Source of the DNA: Cavia porcellus
Lineage: Eukaryota > Chordata > Mammalia > Rodentia > Caviidae
Assembly: GCF_034190915.1 (NCBI RefSeq)
Contig: NW_026947514.1
Coordinates: 2,129,701 to 2,193,700, forward strand
DNA length: 64,000 nucleotides
Direction of reading: 5' to 3'
The notes below the pieces were generated by a model that was given only the letters and a program-made list of their open reading frames with translations, made no database searches and was not told the DNA's origin. Each line of letters opens with the position of its first letter. Within the stretch, counting starts at the first letter, position 1. Of this stretch, positions 33,985 through 45,228 are shown piece by piece. A program made the position numbers and the translations under genes.

Positions 33985-34220
33985 TTATACTTCAGGTTTC
34001 TCACATACAGGAAATCATGCCATACTCGAGCCTAGGTGTGATTTATTTCACTTAATATTATACTTTCCTGTGATGCAAACTTACCCTTCTTTATGGCAGT
34101 GCAGTGCTCCAGTGTGTGTGAATTGTTCACCCATTCACCTGCCGATGACACAGGCTGCTTCCGAGGTTTAGCTCTGACAAGCTGTGCTGATGGGCGTGTG
34201 AACATCACTGTAACTCGAAG
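33985..34220 (-). mobile_element. L1 3'-end fragment, reversed
   Basis: The same L1 region in antisense: TTTATTTCACTTAATATTAT, TTCTTTATGGCAGTGCAGTG, TTCACCCATTCACCTG and a GCTGATGGGCGTGTGAACAT tail. Old and degenerate. Confidence 0.55.
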
Positions 34221-34484
34221 TCTTTAACTCTCAGGAACACGCCCAGATGGGGAAGAGCTGGGTGAAACAGGGCTTCAGGTCAGCGCTCTGAGGACTCTGT
34301 ACACTCGTGCTGGTCTCCGTAGGGCTGCGGCAGCTCCCCGGCCCTTTCCTCCAACCTCCCCCAGCGTCGGTACTATTTCATCTCTTTCTGGAATGAGGCA
34401 GAATCTCAGGCGCTTGTTTCTTCCTTTCCTGGTTCCTATTTCCTTGTCCTTTGGGTCTCCTCGTTGTCTGTTGCCCTTTTTTTG

Positions 34485-34586
34485 TGTGTGTGTGTCTTTT
34501 TTCTTTTTTATGGGTACCGGGGATCGAACTCACAGTTGCCTGCTTGCAAGGCAGACGCTTATGCCACTGAGCTAAACCCCCAGCCC
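34485..34586 (-). mobile_element. Young ID SINE, reversed, with perfect 17-bp TSD
   Basis: Flanked by CTGTTGCCCTTTTTTTG at 34,468-34,484 and 34,587-34,603. Confidence 0.92.
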
Positions 34587-34617
34587 CTGTTGCCCTTTTT
34601 TTGACTCCATTTTTATT

Positions 34618-34765
34618 TTTATTTTTGAAACAGGGTCTCGCTATGTAATGCAAGCTGGCCTTGCACTCACCACGTAGTCCAGCCTGGCCTCAAACACAGT
34701 GATCCTCCTGCCTCAGCCTCCCGAGTACTGAGATTACACGAGTGTGGCTCCACGCCTGGCTGCAT
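34618..34765 (-). mobile_element. B1-type SINE, reversed
   Basis: TTTGAAACAGGGTCTCGCTA and CTGCCTCAGCCTCCCGAG. Confidence 0.85.
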
Positions 34766-36194
34766 TTTGACTCCAACCTTTTGTACTCCGGCCACCATGG
34801 CTGCTGTTGTCCCTGAGGAATCGCTGCCTGTCCAAGGCACCTCTTCCCATCCAGCGCCCTTGCCCTCTGCTGCCGCGTCCCTCCCATCAGAGCCCTTCCT
34901 GCCCCCAGCCCCAGCCCGGTGGGGGTGGGCCATGGGAGCCCTGGTGGCGAGTGCTGGCTCTGGGTTGGAAGGGACAGGACGGCCTCGTTGCGGCGGGTGC
35001 GGGGTGAGCCCCTGGCTCTGCCTGGCCGGAGCGCTGTGCTGGCGCGGCTCCCTCTCAGTGACACTCAGGGGTGGCCGCAGGTGGCCCTGCCGGTGTGTCC
35101 TCTCACTTGGGGATCCAGAACAGCCTCGCTCTGTGTGGCACGTGGAAGGAAGGAAGCTGGAGGGTCGTGATGGAGGATCACGAAATGACTGGAGTTTTCA
35201 CTCCAAGAGCAGCTTATCATTCTCCACCGTGGCCATCATTTGAGGCCCGGGACCCTGGGTCCCCGTGGTGGTGTTGCTGGGCCCCTGCACGGCTCCTTCT
35301 CCCCACCCTGGCCTGGGGCTCCCTCTGAGGTTCCTGGATGCCTGCCAGAGCATCTGGAAGGCCCGCGGGGCTGGGCCCGGTGGCTCTGGTGCCTTATCAC
35401 AGCTGGCTTCTGCCCCTCTGCTCCAGGCGGGCCCTGGCCCCTGGAGAACCAGCATCTACCCCTGGGGGTAGGGGTGGGACAGACTGCTGTTGAAATGGCA
35501 ATGGACAGTAGGGCCTGGCCGCAGTGTGGGAGGCCTCATAACAGATGACCTCAGGCCGCACAGCTGGAGACAGCCAGGTCCAGCCACGCAGACTGGGTCC
35601 CTTGCTGTGGGTGTTTCCAGGCTGTGATGTCACCCATCTGGTTCTCATCCGGGCCTGGGATGGGACCCTACTTCCCTGCTCCTTCCTGGTGGCAGAACTG
35701 GTTTCCAGGGGCCCCTCTCCCCACCAGTCCCCAGTCAGTGCTGGTGATGATGACGATGGCATTGTGGAGCCCCAGGTCACAGCCCATGCTGCTGGCTATG
35801 AGCGACACACAGGCCCATCCACTCCAAGAAGGGGCCGGCTCACCAAGGGCCACCTTGGCTGTCCACACACCCTCGTGCAACCTTCCCTGCCAAACCCTGA
35901 CCTCTGTGGAGGTTGTCACCTCCTCTGGCCACTCCTTTTACTTCCTGACACTTCCAGAGGAAGCAGAGGCAACCTGAGTGCTGGCAGCCTCCCCGGTCCA
36001 CAGGTACAGGTTTTGAGGCGCTTTGCCCTGGCCCATCCCTGCCTAGCCACCAAGCCCCAGAGCTAGGGGCCCTGGTGGTCTGGCGCACGGACCCGACAGG
36101 CAGCCAGCTCCACAGCCGTGTGGGGACCCACACGGCCCTTCCATCCATCCGGCCTCATCTGCCTTCCCTCTCTGCTGACACCTCTGGGCTCCTC

Positions 36195-36290
36195 CCCTGG
36201 AGCAGTCCCCCAGGCTGGCCTCAGACTCACACAGACCCTCCTGCCTCAGCCTCCCGAGTGGTGGAGGGAGCTATAGGCATGCAGCCTGGC
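36195..36290 (-). mobile_element. B1 fragment, reversed
   Basis: CCCAGGCTGGCCTCAGACTC and CTGCCTCAGCCTCCCGAG. Confidence 0.65.
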
Positions 36291-37049
36291 CCCAAGCTTT
36301 ACTTTCCAGGCTGGCAGGGCCTTGGGAACCTGCAGGGAGAGCAGAGCTGTGGTACAACGTCCACCCCAAAGCCTACTCTGCTCCTCAGCAGACGACAGGG
36401 GTCCAGGCTCTGAGTGGTTCTAAGTCTCCATGGGGGTCTCTATCCCCACCCCAGCTCTAAGAGCCCCAGCCCCCAGCCTGCACAGTCCCAGACTGCACCT
36501 TCCTTTGGTCTGGGGGATCAGATGCCCTTGTGGCCCCACCTTGCCCGCCCTGCCCCGCTGCAGCCAGAGCGAGTCCAGGCCTCGAAGGACAGCACAAACA
36601 GGCCCCAGGCTTCTCAGACAGCATCTGTGGGGCGCAGGAGGGAGCTCATGGGGCCGCCAGCTTCTTGTGAGGGCTCAGAGAGGAAAACGTGGAAAACCCC
36701 GTCCACACAGCCTAAAGACACCGGGTGTGGCTGAGGCCAGTGCAGGCCAGGCTGTGCCCGCTGAGCCAGGCACTGTGATTCCAGGCTGGCTGCTTCCCTA
36801 CCTTGGGGCGAGATAGCCATGGCTGTGGCCATGGCCATGAGCATCCCTGTCCCCACCTCCTGCATCCCTGCCCTTGTCCTTGCCTCCGTCTCTGGACCCA
36901 CAGGGGTCTAACGAGCTGGGCCAGGCTGGGGGAGTGGGCCTGGTCCCCTGGACACTGAGTGCTCATGAGGGTACCAGATCCCTTGGGTGGCCGGGGACAG
37001 TGGGGACAGCAGTCCAGCCCCAGGACATTTGGGCCCCAGGACCTTCAGG

Positions 37050-37135
37050 CCCAGTGTCTGTGCACAGGTAAGGAAACCGAGCTGAGGACAGGCCTTGCTC
37101 TGAGCCCAGGGCAATTCAGCAGTGAGTGAGACTTC
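37050..37135 (+). mobile_element. MIR remnant
   Basis: ACAGGTAAGGAAACCGAGCT GAGGACAGG resembles the MIR core. Confidence 0.4.
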
Positions 37136-37254
37136 CCCCACGGCCCCCAGGGCCCAGCAGGGACCCACCTGGCTGGCAAACAGGCACTCAATGATGTGGG
37201 ATGTGGGTCCCATGCATAGGAGAACATACAGGAAGAGTCACACTGGGCTCTGTT

Positions 37255-37400
37255 GTATACTGCTCTGTGTAATCCCAGCCATCTGGGAGGCTGAGGCAGG
37301 AGGAAGCAAAGCTCAGGTTCAGATGCGCAATTCAGCCAGACGCTGTCTCCTGATTAAAAATAACAAGGGCTGGGGCATGGATCTGAAGGCCTAGGCCTTG
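37255..37400 (+). mobile_element. B1-dID-like SINE
   Basis: TGTAATCCCAGCCATCTGGG and GGCTGAGGCAGGAGG, then GGGCTGGGGCATGGATC. Confidence 0.55.
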
Positions 37401-37989
37401 CATGTGGTCAGGGGTCCCTCTCTGTGAGAGGGCCACCACCCCAGGGCTAAGGGGCTGCAGCAGCCAGTTCCCAAGGGGGGCGAGCCTGAGGGTGCTAGGC
37501 TCAGATCAGGTGGGCTCCAAGTCCCTGCTGGTCTCCTGGGTGGGGACACCCCCATCCCGTGCTCACTGACTGCACCCCAAGGCCAGGGATCTGTCGGTCC
37601 AGGTTTGGGTATTACCTGATCTCCTGGGACAGCAGTGCTTGGTGGCCTCCCAGGGCCACGCTCCCAGGCCACTGTCCTTTGAGGCACTGGTCTCTGTCGG
37701 GTGGGCTTGGACAGGCACTGCTTGCCCACAGGACAGCAGTGCTGCAGGGCTGGGGACCCAGCTGAGGTCTGTGGTGTGGATTTAGAAACTGAGGCCGGGA
37801 CCTTGGTGGCTGGTTGATCACATGTGATGGGGACAGGGAGGTGGCACTGGGCACTGGCTGGAGAGGCCTAGCTGGGACAGCTGAGAGTGCCAGGTTGGCC
37901 CAGGGAGAAAGTGACTCCTTCGTTCCTGGACTGGGTGGGACTCTTGGCACCCTGCACATGTGCTCCTCACCTGCACCTCAGCAGCTCTG

Positions 37990-38135
37990 GGACCTGCCAA
38001 TCCCAGGACTCGGGAGACTGGGGTGGGAGGGTCACAGGTGCAAGGGAGCTCAGGAAGACCAAGGCCCGGTCACCAGCGCAGTGGTCAGCACTTGCCCAGG
38101 GTTCCAGAGGGTCTGGGTTCACTCCCTAGTGTAAA
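37990..38135 (+). mobile_element. Degenerate B1-dID-like SINE
   Basis: CCAATCCCAGGACTCGGGAG then GGTCTGGGTTCACTCCCTAG. Confidence 0.5.
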
Positions 38136-38200
38136 GAAAGGACAGGAGAGAGAGGGGAGGGGGAGGGAAGAGGAAGGGAGGGAAAGGGGGAGTCTGGGTG
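38135..38200 (+). repeat. GGGA/GGAA-rich purine tract
   Basis: AGAGAGGGGAGGGGGAGGGA-type sequence. Confidence 0.7.
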
Positions 38201-38504
38201 TGGCACCAAGGCTGAGCAGGTGGTGCTGGCACTGAGCCCTGCTGGCCCCAGGCTGCAGGGCGGTGGCTCCCAGGATGGGACTCCCGAAGGGCGTGGGGCA
38301 GACAGGTCAGGCTGGCCGGCCCGGCACCACCTCAGGGCAGGACCCCTGGTGAGGCCTGGGCCTGCAAGGCCACATCCCGCACCACCCTGGGCAGGTCTGG
38401 GGCACCAGCTCCAGCAGGGCAGAAGCCGGGCCCGGAGAGAAACCTCTCCTGCACCCCTGCCAGACCTCAGCCCTCCAGGCCGCTGGGGCACAGGGCCAGA
38501 GTGG

Positions 38505-38575
38505 GGGCACAGGGCGCAGCAGTTGCCTAGCATAGTAAGGCCCTGGGTTCAATCGCAGCCCCACAAACACACAAA
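38505..38575 (+). mobile_element. ID-like fragment
   Basis: GTTGCCTAGCATAGTAAGGC and GGGTTCAATCGCAGCCCC. Confidence 0.5.
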
Positions 38576-38713
38576 GCCAGAGACCAGCAGGAATCCACCC
38601 CCGGCTGAGCCCAGAAAGGGTTCACGGCCCCAGGGATGGGTGCCAGTCCCAGGCGTCCACCACCACTGTGACCACTGTGCAGAGCCCACAAGACTTTTAA
38701 GAATGAATGTTTT

Positions 38714-38820
38714 GGGGCTGGGGATTTAGCTCAGCAGCATAAGCGCCTGTCGTATAAGCAGGCAGTCATGAGTTCAATCCCTGGTACCTATAAAAAGGAA
38801 AAAGACAAAAAAAAAAAAAA
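38714..38820 (+). mobile_element. Young ID SINE with perfect 15-bp TSD
   Basis: Flanked by AAGAATGAATGTTTT at 38,699-38,713 and 38,821-38,835. Tail AAAAAGGAAAAAGAC plus poly(A). Confidence 0.92.
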
Positions 38821-38949
38821 AAGAATGAATGTTTTGCTTTCATCTAAAATCAGAAGAAAAATTGGATTTTACAGTGAAGAAACTTCCTAATGTGTAACAT
38901 CAATATGTTTGCTTCTATGCCAAGGCATCACAGAATAAAACTGTGCTTT

Positions 38950-39231
38950 TCCTTTCCCATCAGGGACCTTGAATCTCATGCCCGCACATGCTAGGTGAGT
39001 TCTCTGCTACATCCCTGCCCCTTTCTATTCTCCGATGGGCCTCACTAAGTTGCCCGAGCTGGCCTTGAATTTTCAACCCTCCCGCATCAGCCTCCTCAGG
39101 AGTTGGGACTCCAGATGGATGGGCGCCACTGTAGCCAGCAAGATCCTCATTATTTTTTTGTACCCGGAATCGAACTCAGGACCTTGTGCTTGCGAGGCAG
39201 GCGCTGCACTGCTGCTGCATTCCCGGTCCCC
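38950..39231 (-). mobile_element. B1-dID-like remnant and ID SINE, reversed
   Basis: 38,950-39,130 holds ACATCCCTGCCCC and TTGCCCGAGCTGGCCTTGAA. 39,152-39,231 is ID (GTACCCGGAATCGAACTCAG). Confidence 0.6.
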
Positions 39232-40411
39232 TCACATTTTTCCGTACAGAGAAAAGGGCCCAGGGTGGTCACACGGCCTTCCGAGGTCGGTGCAGCCCCT
39301 GACCGGGCGGGCTCTGGCAGCTCCTCGGTGTCGCCCTCCTCCGGTGGAGGATGCGGCTGGGCCTGGCTCGCCGTCCTCTCCGTCAGTCCAGGGGCTTCTG
39401 GTCGCTGGCACCCGGTCCGGAGAAGGGACGCAGTGGCCAGACACAAGGGACCCTGTGGCAGGGACAGCAGCTGGAGAGGACTCTCCTCCGGCGCAGCAGT
39501 GACGGGGTGGGGTGGGGGGGTGTGTTAGCTGCTCCAGTGACCCCTGCTGGGAGGGTGGGGCCTTGGTGACCGGAGCGGAGAGCCCAGAGTGACCCGCCCC
39601 GCAGAGGAGGGGGAGGGGAGAGGGAGAGGGGGAGGGGTGAAGGGGTGTCCCCTGCACTCCGCGTTTACCCCGCCCAGGCGTGCGCGTGGGCTCCACGTGG
39701 TAAGGCACAGACTCCACCCGTGGGCGCCGCCAGTGGGGGACTAATGTGCCGGGACTCTCGCGCCTCCTACCTTTCTGCCTGCTCTGATCTGGTCCTGGTG
39801 CAGGCACCATGGACCGCAGCCCCTGCAGCTTGGCCGGGGTGTGGGGAGTCCTGGGGAGTGCACCAGGGCCTGGGGAGAGTCGGGGTCCCCCGAGATGGCC
39901 CGCATGGCTTTGGGACCCCCACCGGGTCGCCCTCCTGTGCCCACACCGGAACATGGCCTCCACGGGCCTAGGGGCTGCACCTCTCTGTGCCTCAGTTTCC
40001 CCCGCAAGCCAAGCCCAGTGTCCGAGGGCTCTGAGACTGGGAGTGGTGGCCCTGCGTGCTTCTTGCTGTGAGCATTGGTCTCCGGCCCCACAGCACCCCA
40101 CAGCCTCCTCCTCCACCGCTCGCTGGAGCCCCCCCCCCGATGGATGTCCCACCCGGCAGCACAGAGACAGTGCCTGAGCCCCGTGCCTTTCCTCCAGGGC
40201 CCACCTGGGCCTGGAGGGAGGTCAGGTCACCACCTGGGACCCGGGTGCCAGGGACTCAGACTTTCCTGAGCCCCTCCCCGGGCACTGCCCAAGCCTCTGC
40301 CAGGCCCTTTTATAGGCTTGTCTGGGGCTCCTCCTCCCACTGCCCCAGGTGGATAGAGGAGAGGGTAGGGCCAGAGGTTGTCCCTGTGCAGTCAACCTCA
40401 GCCTTGAAGCT
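39232..40411. other. GC-rich unique DNA, no gene seen
   Basis: A long minus-strand frame (39,232-40,152) runs through this block but shows no recognisable domain and crosses a MIR remnant. A GGGAGG-rich tract lies at 39,603-39,644. Confidence 0.5.
39965..40015 (-). mobile_element. MIR remnant, reversed
   Basis: CTCTGTGCCTCAGTTTCCCC is the reverse of the MIR core. Confidence 0.45.
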
Positions 40412-40660
40412 TTGAAGTCGGACATGGTGGTGCACATTTAGAATCCCAGCACTCAGGAGGCTGAGGCAGGAGGACTGCTGTGAGTTCTAAACCAGCCTGG
40501 GCACAAAAGGGAGTTCAAGGCCACCTGAACTGCATAGTGAAACCCTGTCTCAGAAAGAAAAGAATAGAAATGGCCCGCCATGAACTCACGGGCTGGCCTC
40601 CCATTTGTGCTGATCGCCTGCCTCAGCCTGAGCCTCCCAAGTGCTGAGCTTAGGCGCCCC
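40412..40660. mobile_element. B1 SINE (plus) then B1 piece (minus)
   Basis: 40,412-40,565 is a full B1 with duplication (GACATGGTGGTGCACATTTA). 40,570-40,660 is a reversed piece (GGGCTGGCCTCCCATTTG). Confidence 0.75.
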
Positions 40661-41197
40661 TTCTAACGAGACACCTGGGACTTGATCCTGGGGGCTCAGG
40701 GTTGTAGAATGTGTGCTGGGCACCTGGGGTACACTGGGGCACTAGGGGTAGACAGGGGACTCAGGAGTCCCTCGGCAGAACCCTCAGCTGCTTCTTTCTG
40801 GCCTTGTTTGGAGCCTGGGTTTCTTGTCTGACAGTTGCGCGGTCTGGGTCTGACACCTGTCTCCTAGTCCCTCTGGTCCCCCCCAACATTCTGAGGCCCC
40901 AAATTACCCTGCTCACCCACCCCCCTGCACCTGGGCTCACATCCCCTGGGCCAGGCGCTTGTTAGCAGAGTCAGCTGAATCCCCAGTTTGTGAGCATTCA
41001 GACTTGGGGTGCACTGGGGATAGGAGGACTCCTGCTTACTGCTGAGAGCTTTCTGTAAACAACCTACTGGCTCCTCCGGCTGTCGGAGCCTAGGAGACTG
41101 TGGTGGTGGCAGGCGTCCCAGAAGGCTCGGCCTTCTCCATTTCCAGGCTCTGCTAGCACATGTACCTGTGCTGTGTGACCCACCCACTCCGTCAGTC

Positions 41198-41310
41198 CTG
41201 TTTTTGGAGACAAGGTCTCAATACGTAGCTCAGGCTGGCCTCGAACTCATGGCAACCCTCCTGCTTCAGCCTCCAAGTGCTGTTTTCATAGGTGTGCGTC
41301 CCATTCAGTC
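41198..41310 (-). mobile_element. B1-type SINE, reversed
   Basis: GGAGACAAGGTCTCAATACG and CTCAGGCTGGCCTCGAACTC. Confidence 0.75.
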
Positions 41311-41440
41311 ATTCTGTAAGACGTCACCCGGTCATTCCTGGCGTGCTTGGAGGGTTGTGAAACCAGTGGTGCGGTGCAGGTTTACAGAAATCTACATCAT
41401 TCTCAGTCACCTGATCCCAGCGTTTCCTGTCCTGATCCTT

Positions 41441-41572
41441 TTTGTTGTTGTTTTTTGCTTTTTTGAGATAGAGTCTCACAATGTAAGTCAGGCTGATCTT
41501 GAACTCACCGAGACCCTCCTGCCTCAGCCTCCTGAGTGTGTTGAATACAGGTGTGCGCCAGCCTGCCCAGCC
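41441..41572 (-). mobile_element. B1-type SINE, reversed
   Basis: TTTTGAGATAGAGTCTCACA and CTGCCTCAGCCTCCTGAG. Confidence 0.75.
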
Positions 41573-41729
41573 TGATCTGATTTCTGTCCTACAGATTCAC
41601 CTTCTCTGTGTATGTCCCACAAACACAGCTCTCTCAGGTGCTGCTGTCTTTGAGTCAGCAGAACATTTCGGGTCTGTGTCTCCCTGCTCGTGCGGTATCA
41701 CACCTTGTCCACCGGCTCACAGAGCCATG

Positions 41730-41872
41730 AACTTCCTTGTTGGGGCCACCGTGAACACCACTGCCATGAATGTTCACACAGAAGTATTTGTATAGAAGAT
41801 GCATTTCCATTTCTCCTGCATAACACCTCAGAATACAACTTCTGGGTCCCACGTGAATGTAAGAAACTGTCA
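41730..41872 (-). mobile_element. L1 3'-end fragment, reversed
   Basis: Antisense L1 pattern: GCCATGAATGTTCACACAGA, TTTCCATTTCTCCTGCATAA and ACAACTTCTGGGTCC. A short remnant. Confidence 0.5.
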
Positions 41873-41904
41873 AAAGAAAAGAAAGCAAGAAACTAACCAC
41901 TGAA

Positions 41905-42110
41905 CCACACTGGGATTTACACCTGTAATCCCAGCACTTGGGAGGCTGAGGTAGGAGGATCACTGTGAGTTCGAGGCCAGCCTGGACCACAGAGTGAGAT
42001 CCTGTCTCAAACTCCCCCCAAAAAGGAGGGGGAGCCGAGGATATAGCTCAGCAGCATAGCGCCTGCCTGGCAAGCATGAGGTCATGAGTTCAATTCCTAG
42101 TGCCAAAAAG
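41905..42110 (+). mobile_element. B1-dID-like dimeric SINE
   Basis: B1 (CACTTGGGAGGCTGAGGTAG) then ID at 42,029 (GATATAGCTCAGCAGCATAG, GAGTTCAATTCC), followed by a purine tract. Confidence 0.75.
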
Positions 42111-42182
42111 GGGAGGAGAAAAAGAAGAGAAAGGGGAAAGGGGGAAGAGGAGGGGGAGAAAAAGAATTGTCAAATTAAACTG

Positions 42183-42480
42183 GGTGATTATGGACACACA
42201 CCCATAATCTCAGCATTCAGGAGGCTGAAGCAGGAGGATCATGAGTTCAAAACAACCTGGGCTACATAGCAAGAATTTACTTTAAAAAAAAAACAGTATA
42301 AAAAACCCTGTCAAATTGTTCTGGCTGAGCGTGGGGGTGCACATTTGTAAACCCAGCACTCGGGAGGCTGAGGCAGGGAAGGATTGCTGCAAATTCAAGG
42401 CCAGTCTGGGGTACGAAGTGAGTTCAAGGCCAGCTTGAACTGCAGAGTGAACCCCTGTCTCAAAAAGACAAAAAAACAGA
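42183..42480 (+). mobile_element. Two B1-type SINEs
   Basis: 42,183-42,290 (GGAGGCTGAAGCAGGAGG) and 42,320-42,480 (GGCTGAGCGTGGGGGTGCAC, with duplication and CCCTGTCTCAAAAAGAC). Confidence 0.75.
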
Positions 42481-42862
42481 ACAAAACAAAGCTGTGTCCT
42501 GAAGTCCTTCTTTATTCTGAATCCCCCCATGGCCAAACAACGAGCATTCCAGGTGCTTCCTCCCCTCGTCTGCAGCTGGGCCGCACCTGTCATTTCAGTG
42601 TTCTGACAGCTGCATGTTCACACCTCTTGGGGCCTTCACCTGTATCCTTAGGGACCAGTGACCAACACAGGGTGCTTCTGCACGCATTTGCACCTGCCTG
42701 TGCGTGGTCCTGGGTGAAGCGGCTGCTCCGTCTTTTGCCTCCTTAGGAAGGGAGCTCGGGTGTCCCCAGGCTTGACGAAGCCTTGCTGGCTCCTGAACAG
42801 AGGCCGAGATGTGCTGTTCTGTGGCTTTCTTGTCTTCATTTTTATCAGTGGTATCCTTTTTT

Positions 42863-42942
42863 GGGGGGGGTACCAGGGATCGAACTTGTGACCTTGTGCT
42901 TGTCAGGCAGGTGCTTATGCCACGGAGCTAAATCACCAGCCC
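42863..42942 (-). mobile_element. ID SINE, reversed, with TSD
   Basis: GGTACCAGGGATCGAACTTG and GGAGCTAAATCACCAGCCC. Flanks CAGTGGTATCCTTTT and CAGTGGTATCTTTTG. Confidence 0.85.
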
Positions 42943-43159
42943 CAGTGGTATCTTTTGAAAACTCTCATTGCTCACTTATTTTCTTTGGGACAATGATCTT
43001 GTTGCTGTGTCCAAGTGTCCTCTGCCATCCCAAGATCACACATGTTTTTCCCAAGCGCCTTCATGAATTCACCTTTTTTCTGCCCATTCTGCTTCCTCAG
43101 CTTGGTCTCCCACTCAGGCTGCCTTTACTTCCCTCTGTTTGCTTCCAGTAATGTATTTT

Positions 43160-43275
43160 TGTTTTATTTTCAAGACAGGGTCTAAGTCCAGACTGGCCTT
43201 GGAGTTACTGTGCTCCCCAGATTGGCCTTGAACTCAGCATCCTCCTGCCTCAGCCTCCCTAGTGCTGGGGCGATG
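43160..43275 (-). mobile_element. B1-type SINE, reversed
   Basis: TTTCAAGACAGGGTCTAAGT and CTGCCTCAGCCTCCC. Confidence 0.75.
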
Positions 43276-43759
43276 CCTGTCCTTCTGCACCCAGCTGCAC
43301 CAGTGCTTTGAAAATTTCCGAGTCATATCCCAGCCCCGAGGGCAGGCCTGTGTGCACTGCTCACCCACAGATGCTAGGTGCCTGCAGCACAACCCCAACA
43401 CATCCAGAGCAGGGTGCTCACCACCCTGGGGCACAGTGTCCCTCAGTGTCCTGCCATCCTTGGAGAAAGTCCATGCTCGCTGTCAATAGGCCCTGCCTGG
43501 CTGACCCAGCCACCTCAGAAGGTGGTGCGGTTGGTGGCCTCTGTCCCCTCCAGTAGCCAGCAGTGAAGCCTTCCCCACGCTTCCACCCCCGCCGAGGCCT
43601 CCTGATCCGACCCTGTGGACACATGGCCAGGACACCTGTAACCAGGTAACCAGGTGTCAGCCTCGGGCTGGAGCAGAGGCCTGATGAGCCTGGCTGCCAG
43701 GTAAGGGCCCCAGGTCAGCCTGGTGGGAGGATGGTGAAGGGAACCAAAGTCCCTGGGGT

Positions 43760-44012
43760 TCAGACTCTGCAGGTAGCAGAGCTCCTGGCCAGCACCAACA
43801 TCCGGGCACTGTGTGGGTGAAGCTGCCTAGCATGCTTCACCTCCCGGCCTGCAGATAAGCCAGCTGCATGAGTGACCCTGGTCAGTCGGGGAGGCAGAGG
43901 GCTTCCCGGTCCATCCAGGTGCAGTGAGGCGTGGGGAAACTCAACTGTCCTGAGCCAGCACATGGGGTGCTTGTTACACAGCAGCAGGCACCAGCTACAC
44001 CTGTAGGCATTT
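43760..44012 (+). mobile_element. MLT1-like LTR remnant
   Basis: Has CAGCTGCATGAGTGACC and ends GCTTGTTACACAGCAGCAGG, which fits an MLT1 3' end. Degenerate. Confidence 0.4.
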
Positions 44013-44104
44013 CATTTGTCTCTCAGTGGTTGCTGGCATAACAGTCTTCAGCCCACGGCCCCAAATCCTCCCCCTCCAGGGCAGCACTATCTATCCAACG
44101 ATCT

Positions 44105-44212
44105 TTTAATTTTGATAGAGTTCTGCTATCTTATTCAGGCTGCACTAGAATTTGTGATCCTCCGGCCTCAGCCTCCTGAGTTCTGGGATTGCAAGGGTGG
44201 GCCACCATCTCA
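44105..44212 (-). mobile_element. B1 fragment, reversed
   Basis: GATCCTCCGGCCTCAGCC and GAGTTCTGGGATTGCAAGG. Confidence 0.6.
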
Positions 44213-44510
44213 CTGGACTCAGTCCAACCCTCCCAAGAGGTGGGCAGGCAGCCCTCTTTGAGCAAGGGACCATTTCCTGCCCCCTCGCAGGGCAGCCCCT
44301 GCCCTGAGGTACAGGACCTTTCAGGAAGGCCCGGCGACCCCAGGACCAACGTCCCTCGTGGACAAGAACGAGCTCGCTGGAGACCTTGTATGCGTGGGGA
44401 GGGTGGGGGTGCCTGGGTCTCAGCATCTGCACTCGGCCCCGCCAGCCCTGGAAACTGAGGCACCGTCGATGCTGCGAGCCCGCAGCGGCGTGGACGCTCC
44501 GGAACAGGCA

Positions 44511-44529
44511 CAGCGCCCTCTGCCGGTGC
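44511..44529 (-). promoter_or_regulatory. CTCF-like motif (minus)
   Basis: The plus strand reads CAGCGCCCTCTGCCGGTGC. Its complement fits the CTCF core (CCGGCAGAGGGCGC). Confidence 0.5.
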
Positions 44530-44538
44530 TGCCACTCC

Positions 44539-44557
44539 CGGCCGCCAGGGGGCGGTG
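44539..44557 (+). promoter_or_regulatory. CTCF-like motif (plus)
   Basis: CGGCCGCCAGGGGGCGGTG is close to the CTCF consensus CCASYAGRKGGCRS. It lies 9 bp after the opposed motif at 44,511-44,529. Confidence 0.55.
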
Positions 44558-45135
44558 TCGCCCCGCAGGCGGGGGCCGGGCGACCTCGGTGCCCGCTGGC
44601 CGCACGCGGGACAGGGACTGTGGGGCGACCTGGACCACCGGGCCCCCGACCTCAGATTCGCCTCCCACTCGGCGCCCTCGTCCCAGCCCGCGCTCTTCGC
44701 CTGCCTGGCGCAGCCCGCCGGGCACCTGCACGTCCCCTCTCGGCTTAGTCACGCAGTTTCGAGGCGACTGCGCCCCGCCGCGCCCGGGATGGGCCGTGCC
44801 ACTTCCGGGGTGCCGCGCCAGGCCACAGCGCCGCGGGACCGAGGCTCCGGCGTGTGGCGGCCAGGGCCAGGGCTGTGTCCGGCGATGGGGCAGGGGACCC
44901 CGCCTCCTCCGGGAAGCCTGCCTCGCTCCCTGTGGCCTGGGGAGCACGGACGCCTCAGGTCGAGGGGCAGCGCCCGACCCCTTCCATGTCCGCTGCACAG
45001 TCCCCCGTGTGGTGTGCACGGCCTCCCTCCCAGGCTGGGTGCGCCCAGGGCGGTGGCACAGGCGGCCCCTGTCCCCGGCGTGTCCTTCAGACGCAGTACG
45101 GAGGCTGCAGCCCTTGAAAGCCAGGGTTTCAGCAG

Positions 45136-45228
45136 AGGACTAAGTTGCCCAGGCTGGGTTTGAGCTCGCAATCCTCCTGCCTCACCCTCCCAAGTGCTGG
45201 GATCTTGGCTGTGCGCCACCACCGCCTG
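45136..45228 (-). mobile_element. B1 fragment, reversed
   Basis: AAGTTGCCCAGGCTGGGTTT and CAAGTGCTGGGATCTTGGC. Confidence 0.65.

Larger units (their letters stand above)
44460..45100. promoter_or_regulatory. Orphan CpG-rich block
   Basis: CpG-dense stretch about 5 kb left of the ANKRD9 promoter with no recognised exon. Several overlapping frames are open through it, which is expected from its base composition. Confidence 0.5.

Noticed and set aside
39232..40152. 306-codon minus-strand open frame
   Set aside because: GC-rich unique DNA plus an old MIR; composition is low-complexity Pro/Gly/Arg and no domain is visible.
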